Assembly: GCA_911728455.2 (NCBI GenBank)
Contig: OU452233.1
Span: 9,529,505-9,593,504, forward strand
DNA from: Marthasterias glacialis
Taxonomy: Eukaryota > Echinodermata > Asteroidea > Forcipulatida > Asteriidae
Length of the DNA: 64,000 bases
Reading direction: 5' to 3'
A program made the position numbers and the translations under genes. The notes below the pieces were generated by a model. It was not told the origin of the DNA. It saw only the letters and a list, made by a program, of their open reading frames with translations, and did no database searches. Each line of letters opens with the position of its first letter. Within the stretch, counting starts at the first letter, position 1. Positions 10,279 to 24,677 of this stretch are shown in pieces.

Positions 10279-11083
10279 GGGGCTAGAGAGAAATTTCTTG
10301 TACCTGCAGTTAGCTGCCATAGTCCTGCATCCTAAAATCTGGTTTTCCCGGCCAGCCAGGGCCATCTTCCGCCTTGCAATTACCAGGGAGCGGGGCTGCT
10401 CCGAATGTGCTTCAAACGCCTGTCTTATGGCACTTTTGTACACGAAGCTGCAACATAGAGAAAATTAGACTTAGCAACGGCTTTATCTCCCAAAGTATTG
10501 GCGGGAAACTGACAAGTCTGACACGGTTGGAAAGCCCTGTTCATGGGCTTTCCGAAAATGCCGGTCTTGGGGCTGCCGGATAAACAGGAAGGATGCCAGG
10601 GACCGTGGAGTGAGGACACCCCGAGGATGTCCAGTTCATAGGCCATGCTGTGTGTACGTCAACATTAGCCAAGGCTGCTATGTGTGTGCTGGACCGAAGC
10701 CAGCTAAAAAAACCGCCGAAAAAAGAAGTCGTCAGCGCCAAGACCAATAACTCCAGAAATACTGGGGCTAGAGAGAAATTTCTTGTACCTGCAGTTAGCT
10801 GCCATAGTCCTGCATTCGAAAATCTGGTTTTCCTGGCCAGCCAGGGCCATCTTCCGCCTTGCAATTACCAGGGAGCGGGGCTGCTCCGAATGTGCTTCAA
10901 ACGCCTGTCTTATGGCACTTTTGTACACGAAGCTGCAACATAGAGAAAACAAGACGTAGCAACGGCTTTATCTCCCAAAGTATTGGCGGGAAACTGACAA
11001 GTCTGACACGGTTGGAAAGCCCTGTTCATGGGCCGGATAAACAGGAAGGATGCCAGGGACCGTGGAGTGAGGACACCCCGAGG
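10141..11083. repeat. Third copy of the ~971-bp dimer, shortened by 28 bp
   Basis: The monomer at 10141 matches those at 2901 and 3872 in GTCTTCAGCG, ATCCTAAAATC and GCAATTACC. The monomer at 10627 matches the one at 3387 in CATAGGCC and GGCTGCTATG. The second monomer is 457 bp long because 28 bp are missing at 11033/11034, where CATGGGC runs straight into CGGATAAACAGG. The missing stretch includes the right arm of the conserved inverted repeat. The next monomer, at 11084, again has the CATAGGCC variant. Confidence 0.75.
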
Positions 11084-13511
11084 ATGTCCAGTTCATAGGC
11101 CATGCTGTGTGTACGTCAACAATAGCCAAGGCTGCTATGTGTGTGCTGGACCGAAGCCAGCTAAAAAAACCGCCGAAAAAAGAAGTCGTCAGCGCCAAGA
11201 CCAATAACTCCAGAAATACTGGGGCTAGAGAGAAATTTCTTGTACCTACAGTTAGCTGCCATAGTCCTGCATTCGAAAATCTGGTATTCCCGGCCAGCCA
11301 GGGCCATCTTCCGCCTTGAAATCACCAGGGAGCGGGGCTTCTCCGAATGCGCTTCAAACGCCTGTCTTATGGCACTTTTGTACACGAAGCTGCAACATAG
11401 AGAAAACAAGACTTAGCAACGGATTTATCTCCCAAAGTATTTGCGGGAAACTGACAAGTCTGACACGGTTGGAAAGCCCTGTTCATGGGCTTTCCGAAAA
11501 TGCCGGTCTTGGGGCTGCCGGATAAATAGGAAGGATGCCAGGGACCGTGGAGTGAGGACACCCCGAGGATGTCCAGTTCATACGGCCATGCTGTGTGTAC
11601 GTCAACAATAGCAAAGGCCGCTATGAGTGTGCTGGACCGAAGCCAGCTAAAAAAAACGCCGAAAAAAGAAGTCGGCAGCGCCAAGACCAATAACTCCAGA
11701 AATAATGGGGCTAGAGAGAAATTTCTCGTACCTGCAGTTAGCTGCCATAGTCCTGCATCCGAAAATCTGGTTTTCCTGGCCAGCCACGGCCATCTTCCGC
11801 CTTGAAATCACCAGGGAGCGGGGCTGCTCCGAATGCGCTTCAAACGCCTGTCTAATGGCACTTTTGTACACGAAGCTGCAACATGAAGAAAACAGGACTT
11901 AGCAACGGCTTTATCTCCCAAAGTATTGGCGGGAAACTGACAAGTCTGACACGGTTGGAAAGCCCTGTTCATGGGCTTTCCGAAAATGCCGGTCTTGGGG
12001 CTGCCGGATAAATAGGAAGGATGCCAGGGACCGTGGAGTGAGGACACCCCGAGGATGTCCAGTTCATACGGCCATGCTGTGTGTACGTCAACAATAGCCA
12101 AGGCCGCTATGTGTGTGCTGGACCGAAGCCAGCTAAAAAAACCGCCGAAAAAAGAAGTCGTCAGCGCCAAGACCAATAACTCCAGAAATACTGGGGCTAG
12201 AGAGAAATTTCTTGTACCTACAGTTAGCTGCCATAGTCCTGCATTCGAAAATCTTGTTTTCCCGGCAAGCCAGGGCCATCTTCCGCCTTGAAATCACCAG
12301 GGAGCGGGGCTGCTCCGAATGCCCTTCAAACGCCTGTCTTATGGCACTTTTGTACACGAAGCTGCAACATAGAGAAAACAAGACTTAGCAACGGCTTTAT
12401 CTCCCAAAGTATTTGCGGGAAACTGACAAGTCTGACACGGTTGGAAAGCCCTGTTCATGGGCTTTCCGAAAATGCTGGTCTTGGGGCTGCCGGATAAATA
12501 GGAAGGATGCCAGGGACCGTGGAGTGAGGACACCCCGAGGATGTCCAGTTCATACGGCCATGCTGTGTGTACGTCAACAATAGCAAAGGCCGCTATGAGT
12601 GTGCTGGACCGAAGCCAGCTAAAAAAAACGCCAAAAAAAGAAGTCGGCAGCGCCAAGACCAATAACTCCAGAAATAATGGGGCTAGAGAGAAATTTCTCG
12701 TACCTGCAGTTAGCTGCCATAGTCCTGCATCCGAAAATCTGGTTTTCCCGGCCAGCCAGGGCCATCTTCCGCCTTGAAATCACCAGGGAGCGGGGCTGCT
12801 CCGAATGCGCTTCAAACGCCTGTCTTATGGCACTTTTGTACACGAAGCTGCAACATGAAGAAAACAGGACTTAGCAACGGCTTTATCTCCCAAAGTATTG
12901 GCGGGAAACTGACAAGTCTGACACGGTTGGAAAGCCCTGTTCATGGGCTTTCCGAAAATGCCGGTCTTGGGGCTGCCGGATAAATAGGAAGGATGCCAGG
13001 GACCGTGGAGTGAGGACACCCCGAGGATGTCCAGTTCATACGGCCATGCTGTGTGTACGTCAACAATAGCCAAGGCCGCTATGTGTGTGCTGGACCGAAG
13101 CCAGCTAAAAAAACGCCGAAAAAAGAAGTCGTCAGCGCCAAGACCAATAACTCCAGAAATAATGGGGCTAGAGAGAAAATTTTTGTACCTGCAGTTAGCT
13201 GACATAGTCCTGCATCCGAAAATCTGGTTTTCCCGGCCAGCCAGGGCCATCTTCCGCCTTGAAATCACCAGGGAGCGGGGCTGCTCCGAATGCGCTTCAA
13301 ACGCCTGTCTTATTGCACTTTTGTACACGAAGCTGAAACATAGAGAAAACAAGACTTAGCAACGGCTTTATCTCCCAAAGTATTGGCAGGAAAATGACAA
13401 ATCTGACACGGTTGGAAAGCCCTGTTCATGGGCTTTCCGAAAATGCCGGTCTTGGGGCTGCCGGATAAATAGGAAGGATGCCAGGGACCGTGGAGTGAGG
13501 ACACCCCGAGG

Positions 13512-16500
13512 ATGTCCAGTTCATACGGCCATGCTGTGTGTACGTCAACAATAGCAAAGGCCGCTATGAGTGTGCTGGACCGAAGCCAGCTTAAAAAACG
13601 CCGAAAAAAGAAGTCGGCAGCGCCAAGACCAATAACTCCAGAAATAATGGGGCTAGAGAGAAATTTCTTGTACCTGCAGTTAGCTGCCATAGTCCTGCAT
13701 CCGACAATCTGGTTTTCCCGGCCAGCCAGGGCCATCTTCCGCCTTGAAATCACTAGGGAGCGGGGCTGCTCCGAATGCGCTTCAAACGCCTGTCTTATGG
13801 CACTTTTGTACACGAAGCTGCAACATAGAGAAAACAAGACTTAGCAACGGCTTTATCTCCCAAAGTATTGGCGGGAAACTGACAAATCTGACACGGTTGG
13901 AAAGCCCTGTTCATGGGCTTTCCGAAAATGCCGGTCTTGGGGCTGCCGGATAAATAGGGAGGATGTCAGGGACCGTGGAGTGAGGACACCCCGAGGATGT
14001 CCAGTTCATACGGCCATGCTGTGTGTACGTCAACAATAGCCAAGGCCGCTATGTGTGTGCTGGACCGAAGCCAGCTAAAAAAAACGCCGAAAAAAGAAGT
14101 CGTCAGCGCCAAGACCAATAACTCCAGAAATAATGGGGCTAGAGAGAAATTTCTCGTACCTGCAGTTAGCTGCCATAGTCCTGCATCCGAAAATCTGGTT
14201 TTCCCGGCCAGCCAGGGCCATCTTCCGCCTTGAAATCACCAGGGAGCGGGGCTGCTCCGAATGCGCTTCAAACGCCTGTCTAATGGCACTTTTGTACACG
14301 AAGCTGCAACATGAAGAAAACAGGACTTAGCAACGGCTTTATCTCCCAAAGTAATGGCGGGAAACTGACAAGTCTGACACGGTTGGAAAGCCCTGTTCAT
14401 GGGCTTTCCGAAAATGCCGGTCTTGGGGCTGCCGGATAAATAGGAATGTTGCCAGGGACCGTGGAGTGAGGACACCCCGAGGATGTCCAGTTCATACGGC
14501 CATGCTGTGTGTACGTCAACAATAGCCAAGGCCGCTATGTGTGTGCTGGACCGAAGCCAGCTAAAAAAAACGCCGAAAAAAGAAGTCGGCAGCGCCAAGA
14601 CCAATAACTCCAGAAATAATGGGGCTAGAGAGAAATTTCTCGTACCTGCAGTTAGCTGCCATAGTCCTGCATCCGAAAATCTGGTTTTCCCGGCCAGCCA
14701 GGGCCATCTTCCGCCTTGAAATCACCAGGGAGCGGGGCTGCTCCGAATGCGCTTCAAACGCCTGTCTAATGGCACTTTTGTACACGAAGCTGCAACATGA
14801 AGAAAACAGGACTTAGCAACGGCTTTATCTCCCAAAGTATTGGCGGGATACTGACAAATCTGACACGGTTGGAAAGCCCTGTTCATGGGCTTTCCGAAAA
14901 TGCCGGTCTTGGGGCTGCCGGATAAATAGGAAGGATGCCAGGGACCGTGGAGTGAGGACACCCCGAGGATGTCCAGTTCATACGGCCATGCTGTGTGTAC
15001 GTCAATAATAGCAAAGGCCGCTATGAGTGTGCTGGACCGAAGCCAGCTAAAAAAACGCCGAAAAAAGAAGTCGTCAGCGCCAAGACCAATAACTCCAGAA
15101 ATACTGGGGCTAGAGAGAAATTTCTTGTACGTACAGTTAGCTGACATAGTCCTGCATTCGAAAATCTGGTTTTCCTGGCCAGCCAGGGCCATCTTCCGCC
15201 TTGAAATCACCAGGGAGCGGGGCTGCTCCGAATGCGCTTCAAACGCCTGTCTTATGGCACTTTTGTACACGAAGCTGCAACATAGAGAAAACAAGACTTA
15301 GCAACGGCTTTATCTCCCAAAGTATTGGCGGGATACTGACAAATCTGACACGGTTGGAAAGCCCTGTTCATGGGCTTTCCGAAAATGCCGGTCTTGGGGC
15401 TGCCGGATAAATAGGAAGGATGCCAGGGACCGTGGAGTGAGGACACCCCGAGGATGTCCAGTTCATACGGCCATGCTGTGTGTACGTCAACAATAGCAAA
15501 GGCCGCTATGAGTGTGCTGGACCGAAGCCAGCTTAAAAAACGCCGAAAAAAGAAGTCGGCAGCGCCAAGACCAATAACTCCAGAAATAATGGGGCTAGAG
15601 AGAAATTTCTCGTACCTGCAGTTAGCTGCCATAGTCCTGCATCCGACAATCTGGTTTTCCCGGCCAGCCAGGGCCATCTTCCGCCTTGAAATCACTAGGG
15701 AGCGGGGCTGCTCCGAATGCGCTTCAAACGCCTGTCTTATGGCACTTTTGTACACGAAGCTGCAACATAGAGAAAACAAGACTTAGCAACGGCTTTATCT
15801 CCCAAAGTATTGGCGGGAAACTGACAAATCTGACACGGTTGGAAAGCCCTGTTCATGGGCTTTCCGAAAATGCCGGTCTTGGGGCTGCCGGATAAATAGG
15901 GAGGATGCCAGGGACCGTGGAGTGAGGACACCCCGAGGATGTCCAGTTCATACGGCCAAGCTGTGTGTACGTCAACAATAGCCAAGGCCGCTATGTGTGT
16001 GCTGGACCGAAGCCAGCTAAAAAAAACGCCGAAAAAAGAAGTCGTCAGCGCCAAGACCAATAACTCCAGAAATAATGGGGCTAGAGAGAAATTTCTCGTA
16101 CCTGCAGTTAGCTGCCATAGTCCTGCATCCGAAAATCTGGTTTTCCCGGCCAGCCAGGGCCATCTTCCGCCTTGAAATCACCAGGGAGCGGGGCTGCTCC
16201 GAATGCGCTTCAAACGCCTGTCTAATGGCACTTTTGTACACGAAGCTGCAACATGAAGAAAACAGGACTTAGCAACGGCTTTATCTCCCAAAGTAATGGC
16301 GGGAAACTGACAAGTCTGACACGGTTGGAAAGCCCTGTTCATGGGCTTTCCGAAAATGCCGGTCTTGGGGCTGCCGGATAAATAGGAATGTTGCCAGGGA
16401 CCGTGGAGTGAGGACACCCCGAGGATGTCCAGTTCATACGGCCATGCTGTGTGTACGTCAACAATAGCCAAGGCCGCTATGTGTGTGCTGGACCGAAGCC

Positions 16501-16560
16501 AGCTAAAAAAACCGCCGAAAAAAGAAGTCGGCAGCGCCAAGACCAATAACTCCAGAAATA
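13512..16560. repeat. Four-monomer offset duplication (1942 bp)
   Basis: Monomers at 13512, 13997 and 14483 match those at 15454, 15939 and 16425. The pairs share ATCACTAGGGAGC, ATGAAGAAAACAGG, AAAGTAATGGCGGG and GAATGTTGCC. The fourth monomer of the first copy (14969, a GTACGTACAG type) has no partner at 16911, so the second copy is cut after three monomers. Confidence 0.7.
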
Positions 16561-17882
16561 CTGGGGCTAGAGAGAAATTTTTTGTACCTGCAGTTAGCTG
16601 ACATAGTCCTGCATCCGAAAATCTGGTTTTCCCGGCCAGCCAGGGCCATCTTCCGCCTTGAAATCACCAGGGAGCGGGGCTGCTCCGAATGCGCTTCAAA
16701 CGCCTGTCTTATTGCACTTTTGTACACGAAGCTGAAACATAGAGAAAACAAGACTTAGCAACGGCTTTATCTCCCAAAGTATTGGCGGGAAACTGACAAA
16801 TCTGACACGGTTGGAAAGCCCTGTTCATGGGCTTTCCGAAAATGCCGGTCTTCGGGCTGCCGGATAAATAGGGAGGATGCCAGGGACCGTGGAGTGAGGA
16901 CACCCCGAGGATGTCCAGTTCATACGGCCATGCTGTGTGTACGTCAACAATAGCCAAGGCCGCTATGTGTGTGCTGGACCGAAGCCAGCTAAAAAAAACG
17001 CCGAAAAAAGAAGTCGGCAGCGCCAAGACCAATAACTCCAGAAATAATGGGGCTAGAGAGAAATTTCTCGTACCTGCAGTTAGCTGCCATAGTCCTGCAT
17101 CCGAAAATCTGGTTTTCCCGGCCAGCCAGGGCCATCTTCCGCCTTGAAATCACCAGGGAGCGGGGCTGCTCCGAATGCGCTTCAAACGCCTGTCTAATGG
17201 CACTTTTGTACACGAAGCTGCAACATAGAGAAAACAGGACTTAGCAACGGCTTTATCTCCCAAAGTAATGGCGGGAAACTGACAAGTCTGACACGGTTGG
17301 AAAGCCCTGTTCATGGGCTTTCCGAAAATGCCGGTCTTGGGGCTGCCGGATAAATAGGAATGTTGCCAGGGACCGTGGAGTGAGGACACCCCGAGGATGT
17401 CCAGTTCATACGGCCATGCTGTGTGTACGTCAACAATAGCCAAGGCCGCTATGTGTGTGCTGGACCGAAGCCAGCTAAAAAAACCGCCGAAAAAAGAAGT
17501 CGTCAGCGCCAAGACCAATAACTCCAGAAATACTGGGGCTAGAGAGAAATTTTTTGTACCTGCAGTTAGCTGACATAGTCCTGCATCCGAAAATCTGGTT
17601 TTCCCGGCCAGCCAGGGCCATCTTCCGCCTTGAAATCACCAGGGAGCGGGGCTGCTCCGAATGCGCTTCAAACGCCTGTCTTATTGCACTTTTGTACACG
17701 AAGCTGAAACATAGAGAAAACAAGACTTAGCAACGGCTTTATCTCCCAAAGTATTGGCGGGATACTGACAAATCTGACACGGTTGGAAAGCCCTGTTCAT
17801 GGGCTTTCCGAAAATGCCGGTCTTGGGGCTGCCGGATAAATAGGAAGGATGCCAGGGACCGTGGAGTGAGGACACCCCGAGG
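15939..17882. repeat. Two tandem copies of a 972-bp dimer
   Basis: The pair 15939 + 16425 recurs as 16911 + 17397. Both second members have GAATGTTGCC upstream of the landmark, AAATTTTTTGTACC, GCTGACATAG, CTTATTGCAC and CTGAAACATAG. Within one pair a G/T difference (GTCGGCAGCG against GTCGTCAGCG) separates the copies. Confidence 0.7.
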
Positions 17883-20800
17883 ATGTCCAGTTCATACGGC
17901 CATGCTGTGTGTACGTCAATAATAGCAAAGGCCGCTATGAGTGTGCTGGACCGAAGCCAGCTAAAAAAACGCCGAAAAAAGAAGTCGTCAGCGCCAAGAC
18001 CAATAACTCCAGAAATACTGGGGCTAGAGAGAAATTTCTTGTACGTACAGTTAGCTGCCATAGTCCTGCATTCGAAAATCTGGTTTTCCTGGCCAGCCAG
18101 GGCCATCTTCCGCCTTGAAATCACCAGGGAGCGGGGCTGCTTCGAATGCGCTTCAAACGCCTGTCTTATGGCACTTTTGTACACGAAGCTGCAACATAGA
18201 GAAAACAAGACTTAGCAACGGCTTTATCTCCCAAAGTATTGGCGGGATACTGACAAATCTGACACGGTTGGAAAGCCCTGTTCATGGGCTTTCCGAAAAT
18301 GCCGGTCTTGGGGCTGCCGGATAAATAGGAAGGATGCCAGGGACCGTGGAGTGAGGACACCCCGAGGATGTCCAGTTCATACGGCCATGCTGTGTGTACG
18401 TCAACAATAGCAAAGGCCGCTATGAGTGTGCTGGACCGAAGCCAGCTAAAAAAACGCCGAAAAAAGAAGTCGGCAGCGCCAAGACCAATAACTCCAGAAA
18501 TACTGGGGCTAGAGAGAAATTTCTAGTACGTACAGTTAGCTGCCATAGTCCTGCATTCGAAAATCTGGTTTTCCTGGCCAGCCAGGGCCATCTTCCGCCT
18601 TGAAATCACCAGGGAGCGGGGCTGCTCCGAATGCGCTTCAAACGCCTGTCTTATGGCACTTTTGTACACGAAGCTGCAACATAGAGAAAACAAGACTTAG
18701 CAACGGCTTTATCTCCCAAAGTATTGGCGGGATACTGACAAATCTGACACGGTTGGAAAGCCCTGTTCATGGGCTTTCCGAAAATGCCGGTCTTGGGGCT
18801 GCCGGATAAATAGGAAGGATGCCAGGGACCGTGGAGTGAGGACACCCCGAGGATGTCCAGTTCATACGGCCATGCTGTGTGTACGTCAATAATAGCAAAG
18901 GCCGCTATGAGTGTGCTGGACCGAAGCCAGCTAAAAAAACGCCGAAAAAAGAAGTCGGCAGCGCCAAGACCAATAACTCCAGAAATAATGGGGCTAGAGA
19001 GAAATTTCTCGTACCTGCAGTTAGCTGCCATAGTCCTGCATCCGAAAATTTGGTTTTCCCGGCCAGCCAGGGCCATCTTCCGCCTTGAAATCACCAGGGA
19101 GCGGGGCTGCTCCGAATGCGCTTCAAACGCCTGTCTAATGGCACTTTTGTACACGAAGCTGCAACATGAAGAAAACAGGACTTAGCAACGGCAAAATCTC
19201 CCAAAGTAATGGCGGGAAACTGACAAATCTGACACGGTTGGAAAGCCCTGTTCATGGGCTTTCCGAAAATGCCGGTCTTGGGGCTGCCGGATAAATAGGA
19301 ATGTTGCCAGGGACCGTGGAGTGAGGACACCCCGAGGATGTCCAGTTCATACGGCCATGCTGTGTGTACGTCAACAATAGCCAAGGCTGCTATGTGTGTG
19401 CTGGACCGAAGCCAGCTAAAAAAACCGCCGAAAAAAGAAGTCGTCAGCGCCAAGACCAATAACTCCAGAAATACTGGGGCTAGAGAGAAATTTTTTGTAC
19501 CTGCAGTTAGCTGACATGTCCTGCATCCGAAAATCTGGTTTTCCCGGCCAGCCAGGGCCATCTTCCGCCTTGAAATCACCAGGGAGCGGGGCTGCTCCGA
19601 ATGCGCTTCAAACGCCTGTCTTATTGCACTTTTGTACACGAAGCTGAAACATAGAGAAAACAAGAATTAGCAACGGCTTTATCTCCCAAAGTATTGGCGG
19701 GATACTGACAAATCTGACACGGTTGGAAAGCCCTGTTCATGGGCTTTCCGAAAATGCCGGTCTTGGGGCTGCCGGATAAATAGGAAGGATGCCAGGGACC
19801 GTGGAGTGAGGACACCCCGAGGATGTCCAGTTCATACGGCCATGCTGTGTGTACGTCAATAATAGCAAAGGCCGCTATGAGTGTGCTGGACCGAAGCCAG
19901 CTAAAAAAACGCCGAAAAAAGAAGTCGTCAGCGCCAAGACCAATAACTCCAGAAATACTGGGGCTAGAGAGAAATTTCTTGTACGTACAGTTAGCTGCCA
20001 TAGTCCTGCATTCGAAAATCTGGTTTTCCTGGCCAGCCAGGGCCATCTTCCGCCTTGAAATCACCAGGGAGCGGGGCTGCTCCGAATGCGCTTCAAACGC
20101 CTGTCTTATGGCACTTTTGTACACGAAGCTGCAACATAGAGAAAACAAGACTTAGCAACGGCTTTATCTCCCAAAGTATTGGCGGGATACTGACAAATCT
20201 GACACGGTTGGAAAGCCCTGTTCATGGGCTTTCCGAAAATGCCGGTCTTGGGGCTGCCGGATAAATAGGAAGGATGCCAGGGACCGTGGAGTGAGGACAC
20301 CCCGAGGATGTCCAGTTCATACGGCCATGCTGTGTGTACGTCAACAATAGCAAAGGCCGCTATGAGTGTGCTGGACCGAAGCCAGCTAAAAAAACGCCGA
20401 AAAAAGAAGTCGGCAGCGCCAAGACCAATAACTCCAGAAATACTGGGGCTAGAGAGAAATTTCTTGTACGTACAGTTAGCTGCCATAGTCCTGCATTCGA
20501 AAATCTGGTTTTCCTGGCCAGCCAGGGCCATCTTCCGCCTTGAAATCACCAGGGAGCGGGGCTGCTCCGAATGCGCTTCAAACGCCTGTCTTATGGCACT
20601 TTTGTACACGAAGCTGCAACATAGAGAAAACAAGACTTAGCAACGGCTTTATCTCCCAAAGTATTGGCGGGATACTGACAAATCTGACACGGTTGGAAAG
20701 CCCTGTTCATGGGCTTTCCGAAAATGCCGGTCTTGGGGCTGCCGGATAAATAGGAAGGATGCCAGGGACCGTGGAGTGAGGACACCCCGAGGATGTCCAG

Positions 20801-22734
20801 TTCATACGGCCATGCTGTGTGTACGTCAACAATAGCAAAGGCCGCTATGAGTGTGCTGGACCGAAGCCAGCTAAAAAAACGCCGAAAAAAGAAGTCGGCA
20901 GCGCCAAGACCAATAACTCCAGAAATAATGGGGCTAGAGAGAAATTTCTTGTACCTGCAGTTAGCTGCCATAGTCCTGCATCCGACAATCTGGTTTTCCC
21001 GGCCAGCCAGGGCCATCTTCCGCCTTGAAATCACCAGGGAGCGGGGCTGCTCCGAATGCGCTTCAAACGCCTGTCTTATGGCACTTTTGTACACGAAGCT
21101 GCAACATAGAGAAAACAAGATTTAGCAACGGCTTTATCTCCCAAAGTATTGGCGGGAAACTGACAAATCTGACACGGTTGGAAAGCCCTGTTCATGGGCT
21201 TTCCGAAAATGCCGGTCTTGGGGCTGCCGGATAAATAGGGAGGATGCCAGGGACCGTGGAGTGAGGACACCCCGAGGATGTCCAGTTCATACGGCCATGC
21301 TGTGTGTACGTCAACAATAGCCAAGGCCGCTATGTGTGTGCTGGACCGAAGCCAGCTAAAAAAAACGCCGAAAAAAGAAGTCGGCAGCGCCAAGACCAAT
21401 AACTCCAGAAATAATGGGGCTAGAGAGAAATTTCTCGTACCTGCAGTTAGCTGCCATAGTCCTGCATCCGAAAATCTGGTTTTCCCGGCCAGCCAGGGCC
21501 ATCTTCCGCCTTGAAATCACCAGGGAGCGGGGCTGCTCCGAATGCGCTTCAAACGCCTGTCTAATGGCACTTTTGTACACGAAGCTGCAACATGAAGAAA
21601 ACAGGACTTAGCAACGGCTTTATCTCCCAAAGTAATGGCGGGAAACTGACAAGTCTGACACGGTTGGAAAGCCCTGTTCATGGGCTTTCCGAAAATGCCG
21701 GTCTTGGGGCTGCCGGATAAATAGGAATGTTGCCAGGGACCGTGGAGTGAGGACACCCCGAGGATGTCCAGTTCATACGGCCATGCTGTGTGTACGTCAA
21801 CAATAGCCAAGGCCGCTATGTGTGTGCTGGACCGAAGCCAGCTAAAAAAACCGCCGAAAAAAGAAGTCGTCAGCGCCAAGACCAATAACTCCAGAAATAC
21901 TGGGGCTAGAGAGAAATTTTTTGTACCTGCAGTTAGCAGACATAGTCCTGCATCCGAAAATCTGGTTTTCCCGGCCAGCCAGGGCCATCTTCCGCCTTGA
22001 AATCACCAGGGAGCGGGGCTGCTCCGAATGCGCTTCAAACGCCTGTCTTATTGCACTTTTGTACACGAAGCTGAAACATAGAGAAAACAAGACTTAGCAA
22101 CGGCTTTATCTCCCAAAGTATTGGCGGGAAACTGACAAATCTGACACGGTTGGAAAGCCTTGTTCATGGGCTTTCCGAAAATGCCGGTCTTGGGGCTGCC
22201 GGATAAATAGGAAGGATGCCAGGGACCGTGGAGTGAGGACACCCCGAGGATGTCCAGTTCATACGGCCATGCTGTGTGTACGTCAATAATAGCAAAGGCC
22301 GCTATGAGTGTGCTGGACCGAAGCCAGCTAAAAAAACGCCGAAAAAAGAAGTCGTCAGCGCCAAGACCAATAACTCCAGAAATACTGGGGCTAGAGAGAA
22401 ATTTCTTGTACGTACAGTTAGCTGCCATAGTCCTGCATTCGAAAATCTGGTTTTCCTGGCCAGCCAGGGCCATCTTCCGCCTTGAAATCACCAGGGAGCG
22501 GGGCTGCTCCGAAAGCGCTTCAAACGCCTGTCTTATGGCACTTTTGTACACGAAGCTGCAACATAGAGAAAACAAGACTTAGCAACGGCTTTATCTCCCA
22601 AAGTATTGGCGGGATACTGACAAATCTGACACGGTTGGAAAGCCCTGTTCATGGGCTTTCCGAAAATGCCGGTCTTGGGGCTGCCGGATAAATAGGAAGG
22701 ATGCCAGGGACCGTGGAGTGAGGACACCCCGAGG

Positions 22735-24677
22735 ATGTCCAGTTCATACGGCCATGCTGTGTGTACGTCAACAATAGCAAAGGCCGCTATGAGTGTGCTG
22801 GACCGAAGCCAGCTAAAAAAACCGCCGAAAAAAGAAGTCGGCAGCGCCAAGACCAATAACTCCAGAAATACTGGGGCTAGAGAGAAATTTCTTGTACCTG
22901 CAGTTAGCTGCCATAGTCCTGCATCCGAAAATCTGGTTTTCCCGGCCAGCCAGGGCCATCTTCCGCCTTGAAATCACCAGGGAGCGGGGCTGCTCCGAAT
23001 GCGCTTCAAACGCCTGTCTTATGGCACTTTTGTACACGAAGCTGCAACATAGAGAAAACAAGACTTAGCAACGGCTTTATCTCCCAAAGTAATGGCGGGA
23101 AACTGACAAGTCTGACACGGTTGGAAAGCCCTGTTCATGGGCTTTCCGAAAATGCCGGTCTTGGGGCTGCCGGATAAATAGGAAGGCTGCCAGGGACCGT
23201 GGAGTGAGGACACCCGGAGGATGTCCAGTTCATACGGCCATGCTGTGTGTACGTCAACAATAGCAAAGGCCGCTATGAGTGTGCTGGACCGAAGCCAGCT
23301 AAAAAAACGCCGAAAAAAGAAGTCGGCAGCGCCAAGACCAATAACTCCAGAAATAATGGGGCTAGAGAGAAATTTCTTGTACCTGCAGTTAGCTGTCATA
23401 GTCCTGCATCCGACAATCTGGTTTTCCCGGCCAGCCAGGGCCATCTTCCGCCTTGAAATCACCAGGGAGCGGGGCTGCTCCGAATGCGCTTCAAACGCCT
23501 GTCTTATGGCACTTTTGTACACGAAGCTGCAACATAGAGAAAACAAGACTTAGCAACGGCTTTATCTCCCAAAGTATTGGCGGGAAACTGACAAATCTGA
23601 CACGGTTGGAAAGCCCTGTTCATGGGCTTTCCGAAAATGCCGGTCTTGGGGCTGCCGGATAAATAGGAAGGATGCCAGGGACCGTGGAGTGAGGACACCC
23701 CGAGGATGTCCAGTTCATACGGCCATGCTGTGTGTACGTCAACAATAGCAAAGGCCGCTATGAGTGTGCTGGACCGAAGCCAGCTAAAAAAACCGCCGAA
23801 AAAAGAAGTCGGCAGCGCCAAGACCAATAACTCCAGAAATACTGGGGCTAGAGAGAAATTTCTTGTACCTGCAGTTAGCTGCCATAGTCCTGCATCCGAA
23901 AATCTGGTTTTCCCGGCCAGCCAGGGCCATCTTCCGCCTTGAAATCACCAGGGAACGGGGCTGCTCCGAATACGCTTCAAACGCCTGTCTTATGGCACTT
24001 TTGTACACGAAGCTGCAACATAGAGAAAACAAGACTGAGCAACGGCTTTATCTCCCAAAGTATTGGCGGGATACTGACAAATCTGACACGGTTGGAAAGC
24101 CCTGTTCATGGGCTTTCCGAAAATGCCGGTCTTGGGGCTGCCGGATAAATAGGAAGGCTGCCAGGGACCGTGGAGTGAGGACACCCGGAGGATGTCCAGT
24201 TCATACGGCCATGCTGTGTGTACGTCAACAATAGCAAAGGCCGCTATGAGTGTGCTGGACCGAAGCCAGCTAAAAAAACGCCGAAAAAAGAAGTCGGCAG
24301 CGCCAAGACCAATAACTCCAGAAATAATGGGGCTAGAGAGAAATTTCTTGTACCTGCAGTTAGCTGCCATAGTCCTGCATCCGACAATCTGGTTTTTTCC
24401 GGCCAGCCAGGGCCATCTTCCGCCTTGAAATCACCAGGGAGCGGGGCTGCTCCGAATGCGCTTCAAACGCCTGTCTTATGGCACTTTTGTACACGAAGCT
24501 GCAACATAGAGAAAACAAGACTTAGCAACGGCTTTATCTCCCAAAGTATTGGCGGGATACTGACAAATCTGACACGGTTGGAAAGCCCTGTTCATGGGCT
24601 TTCCGAAAATGCCGGTCTTGGGGCTGCCGGATAAATAGGAAGGATGCCAGGGACCGTGGAGTGAGGACACCCCGAGG
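22735..24677. repeat. Two tandem copies of a 971-bp dimer
   Basis: The pair 22735 + 23221 recurs as 23706 + 24192. Both second members carry the otherwise absent GGAAGGCTGCC and CACCCGGAGG. The first copy has GCTGTCATAG; the second has an extra T in GGTTTTTTCCGG at about 24392, which is a private one-base insertion. Confidence 0.8.

Larger units (their letters stand above)
1..11568. repeat. Array domain I: heterogeneous monomers with deletion units
   Basis: Landmark positions: 348, 834, 1318, 1804, 2415, 2901, 3387, 3872, 4358, 4844, 5329, 5813, 6299, 6910, 7395, 7880, 8365, 8849, 9335, 10141, 10627, 11084. The monomer types differ in linked variants: CATAGGCC instead of CATACGGCC at 348, 3387, 10627 and 11084; GTCAATAATAGCC with GTCTTCAGCG at 2901 and 3872, with a close relative (GTCAATAAGAGCC) at 10141; GTACGTACAG with TTCCTGGCC at 4844, 6910, 7395 and 7880. 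Intervals of 611 bp after 1804 and 6299 hold an extra 126-bp unit. The 806-bp interval after 9335 holds a 126-bp unit plus a chimaeric monomer. The domain edge is my choice, set where the deletion units and CATAGGCC types stop. Confidence 0.8.
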